Below, piece after piece: positions 5,050-6,411 of a stretch of DNA of 6,411 nucleotides (its first letter is position 1; every line of letters starts with the position of its first letter). The notes under the pieces were generated by a model that was given only the letters and a program-made list of their open reading frames with translations, did not search any database and was not told where the DNA came from. A program made the position numbers and the translations under genes. The stretch is from contig JAGWST010000138.1 in assembly GCA_028869325.1 (NCBI GenBank), forward strand, positions 1-6,411. The letters are read 5' to 3'. This DNA comes from a bacterium (GTDB taxonomy: Bacteria > Vulcanimicrobiota > Vulcanimicrobiia > Vulcanimicrobiales > SCRA01).

Positions 5050-5600
5050 GCGCCCGCCAGCTCCCACGAGCGGCGCTCGGTGTAGCGAGCCCCCTGCGGC
5101 AAGGTGCGGCTCTCCACCAAGGCGATGCGTTGGATCGGCCACGCTACCGCCGCCACGTCGAGCGCGGGGAGCACGATCGGCGTCTTAGCGCGCGCGAGCG
5201 TCACGTGGACGATCGCCGCCTTCTCGTCGAGCGCGAATCCCGCGTCGCGCAGCATGCCGCGCAGGCGCTCCGTCAGGACACCGAAGGCCGGCTCCTCGCG
5301 CCGCGAGCCCAGCCAGAGCGTGCCCGCTCGCCGTTCGCTGGGAAAGGCGCCCAACCGGTCGATGGCGACCGAGAACGGCGCGGACGCCTGGGCGGTCTTG
5401 GCGCAGGCGCGCTCGGCCTCGCCGGCGCGCCCCTCGTCGATCGTGCCGAGAAAGACGAGCGTGGCGTGCAGCTGCTCGTGCTCCGTGAAGCGCAGCTCCC
5501 GGCTCTGGGCCCCGAGCGCCGCTTGGACCGCGCGCGCCCGCTCGCGCACCTCCGGACTGGCCCACACGGCCACGAACAATCTCGGCATCGCGCGCGTCAT
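5046..5600 (-). CDS. thpR: RNA 2',3'-cyclic phosphodiesterase (LigT/2H family)
   Basis: This 184-residue cytoplasmic protein belongs to the two-histidine (2H) phosphoesterases, which open 2',3'-cyclic phosphates on RNA ends. Both catalytic motifs are intact: HATLVFLG (45-52) and HVTLAR (132-137), each His-x-Thr. The N-terminus RLFVAVWASPEVR is the typical first strand, and APFSVAIDRLGAFPS fits the central family segment. ATG 5600 (MTRAMPRLF) was chosen because GGGAG lies six bases upstream; ATG 5588 is in frame but less well placed, and the open frame to 5720 upstream shows no family likeness. It shares ATGA with pyrD, making a two-gene unit. The link between an RNA-end enzyme and a pyrimidine enzyme is probably only shared expression. 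Its exact physiological RNA is unknown in most bacteria. Confidence 0.92.
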   Translation of the reverse strand: MTRAMPRLFVAVWASPEVRERARAVQAALGAQSRELRFTEHEQLHATLVFLGTIDEGRAGEAERACAKTAQASAPFSVAIDRLGAFPSERRAGTLWLGSRREEPAFGVLTERLRGMLRDAGFALDEKAAIVHVTLARAKTPIVLPALDVAAVAWPIQRIALVESRTLPQGARYTERRSWELAGA

Positions 5601-5841
5601 TCGCGTCTCCCGCCGCGCATCATCCCAGCGAGCGTTCCGCCAGCTCCATTGCGGTGGGGCCGTCCCCCTCCGAAAGACCCTGGTCTCCCGGAGGAGCGCG
5701 TCGCCCCTCGGTGGGCACACGCTGACGGAATCTCATCGCGCCTTAACCGCGGAAGGGCGGCAGAACGCGCCGATGACCGAAGAGAGGACGCACCAAACCA
5801 GCCGAGGGGAGCGTTCTGTGGGTATCGTAGCGGAGGTGGCG
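5601..5841. promoter_or_regulatory. Divergent region between thpR-pyrD and the response regulator
   Basis: This 241-base gap must hold the promoters of both units. I find no convincing sigma-70 pair on either strand. Its clear structures are the hairpin at 5667-5694 and an inverted repeat of CAGAACGC (5761-5768) and GCGTTCTG (5811-5818). GAGCGTTC also occurs twice in direct orientation (5630-5637 and 5809-5816). A second small hairpin, GGGG-CCGT-CCCC (5656-5667), shares a base with the larger one, so the two may compete. No known riboswitch class is recognisable. Confidence 0.4.
5667..5694. repeat. Strong imperfect hairpin upstream of thpR
   Basis: The outer arms CCTCCG (5667-5672) and CGGAGG (5689-5694) enclose a 2x2 internal mismatch (AA opposite CC). 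Inside are the inner arms AGACC (5675-5679) and GGTCT (5682-5686) around a two-base loop, CT. Eleven pairs are thus arranged symmetrically, centred about 80 bases from the thpR start. It could be an RNA leader element of the thpR-pyrD message, a terminator of something upstream, or a protein-binding dyad. Confidence 0.5.
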
Positions 5842-6411
5842 ATGGGGGTCCATACGGCTCGCATTCTGGTCGTCGAGGACGATCCGAAGATCGCGCGCGT
5901 CTTACAGTTGGAGCTCGAACACGAGGGCTACGCGGTCGAGATCGCGAGCGACGGCCTGCGCGGGCTGGAGCGCGCGCTCAAGGAGCCCGACTTGATCCTG
6001 CTGGACCTATTGCTGCCCAGGATGGACGGGCTGGAGGTCTGCCGCCTCGTGCGCAACCAGACCGACGTGCCGATCATCATGCTCACGGCAAAGGACGCCA
6101 TCCCCGATCGAGTCAGCGGCCTGGATGCCGGCGCCAACGACTACCTCACCAAACCGTTCTCGATCGAGGAGCTGCTCGCGCGCATCCGCGTGCGCCTGCG
6201 CGAGCGCACGCCCGTCAGCAGCCTCTTGAGCGCCTACGACCTCAGCATGGACCGCGACCGCCGTGAGGTCCAGCGCGCCGGAGGGCGGATACAGCTCACG
6301 GCGCGCGAGTTTGCGCTGCTGGAGTACCTGCTGTTGTACCGCAACAAAGTGCATACGCGCGACGAGCTCTTCCGCGGTGTCTGGGGAAGCGACTTCTTGG
6401 GAGACTCCAAC
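5842..6411 (+). CDS. OmpR/PhoB-family response regulator, C-terminus beyond the window
   Basis: The first 190 residues of a two-component response regulator are present. The receiver domain (about 6-120) has the acidic pocket Glu12-Asp13-Asp14 in LVVEDD, the phosphoacceptor Asp55 in LLDLLLPRMDG, the switch Thr82 in IIMLTAKD, and Lys104 in YLTKPF. After a linker, a winged-helix DNA-binding domain begins (about 130 on): LSMDRDRREVQRAGG, then QLTAREFALLEYLL and VHTRDELFRGVWG. The window ends at GDSN, just where the recognition helix would start. ATG 5842 has GGAGG five bases upstream. GTG 5836 and ATG 5773 are in-frame alternatives but would add a non-conserved extension. Any partner histidine kinase would be downstream, outside the window. 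The gene is divergent from thpR and its target genes are unknown. Confidence 0.93.
   Translation, partial: MGVHTARILVVEDDPKIARVLQLELEHEGYAVEIASDGLRGLERALKEPDLILLDLLLPRMDGLEVCRLVRNQTDVPIIMLTAKDAIPDRVSGLDAGANDYLTKPFSIEELLARIRVRLRERTPVSSLLSAYDLSMDRDRREVQRAGGRIQLTAREFALLEYLLLYRNKVHTRDELFRGVWGSDFLGDSN

Noticed and set aside
5050..5142. In-frame upstream extension of pyrD to 5142
   Set aside because: It lies inside thpR. ATG 5049 gives the typical class 2 N-terminal helices and an ATGA overlap.
5620..5649. Nine-codon minus-strand frame (MELAERSLG) just upstream of thpR, a possible leader peptide
   Set aside because: It has no well-spaced ribosome site and no run of regulatory codons, and such short frames are expected by chance.
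5601..5720. In-frame upstream extension of thpR to 5720
   Set aside because: The added 40 residues show no family likeness, and ATG 5600 has a well-spaced GGGAG.
4830..6266. Plus-strand open frame of 478 codons
   Set aside because: It runs antisense through pyrD and thpR and then out of frame through the response regulator. It has no motifs and very high Arg content.

Overview
The window is a GC-rich bacterial chromosomal segment, roughly two thirds G+C by eye. Genes are packed tightly on both strands, stop/start overlaps are frequent, and GTG starts are used. I see no phage, transposon, CRISPR, tRNA or rRNA sequence. A class 2 (quinone-linked) dihydroorotate dehydrogenase, an ECF sigma factor and an OmpR-type response regulator indicate a bacterium with a respiratory membrane. 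The lineage cannot be fixed from the sequence. A deep-branching, high-GC, poorly cultured phylum such as Eremiobacterota or Dormibacterota is a guess from the general look of the proteins, not a result.

Left block, minus strand, about 1-1964: pyrF, pyrE and a secreted C39-like cysteine peptidase read in that order. pyrF overlaps pyrE by 11 bases. The peptidase starts inside the end of pyrE, and its C-terminus lies beyond the window. PyrE and PyrF catalyse the last two steps of de novo UMP synthesis.

Middle block, about 1965-4023: a 156-base divergent regulatory region separates pyrF from a 46-codon plus-strand gene with a very purine-rich ribosome site. That gene is followed by a perfect 22-base palindrome, probably a terminator shared with the convergent neighbour. 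The neighbour is a minus-strand, three-segment membrane protein resembling the DUF6249 group. Divergent from it, across only 81 bases, is an ECF sigma factor gene. The sigma gene overlaps by four bases a short two-segment membrane protein that probably acts as its anti-sigma factor. The 81-base gap holds ECF-like promoter boxes on both strands, so these three genes look like one membrane-stress circuit.

Right block, about 3991-6411: thpR and pyrD form a minus-strand pair with an ATGA overlap. pyrD runs tail-to-tail into the anti-sigma gene with a 33-base overlap. PyrD makes the orotate used by PyrE, so three pyrimidine genes occur in two nearby units separated by the sigma-factor module. Upstream of thpR a 241-base divergent region carries a strong imperfect hairpin and a spaced inverted repeat. 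It ends at a plus-strand OmpR/PhoB-family response regulator cut off by the window end.

No wholly new system is evident. The best leads are the ECF / anti-sigma / divergent membrane-protein module, the conserved-looking 46-residue protein, the peptidase whose signal peptide is encoded inside pyrE, and the hairpin ahead of thpR-pyrD.
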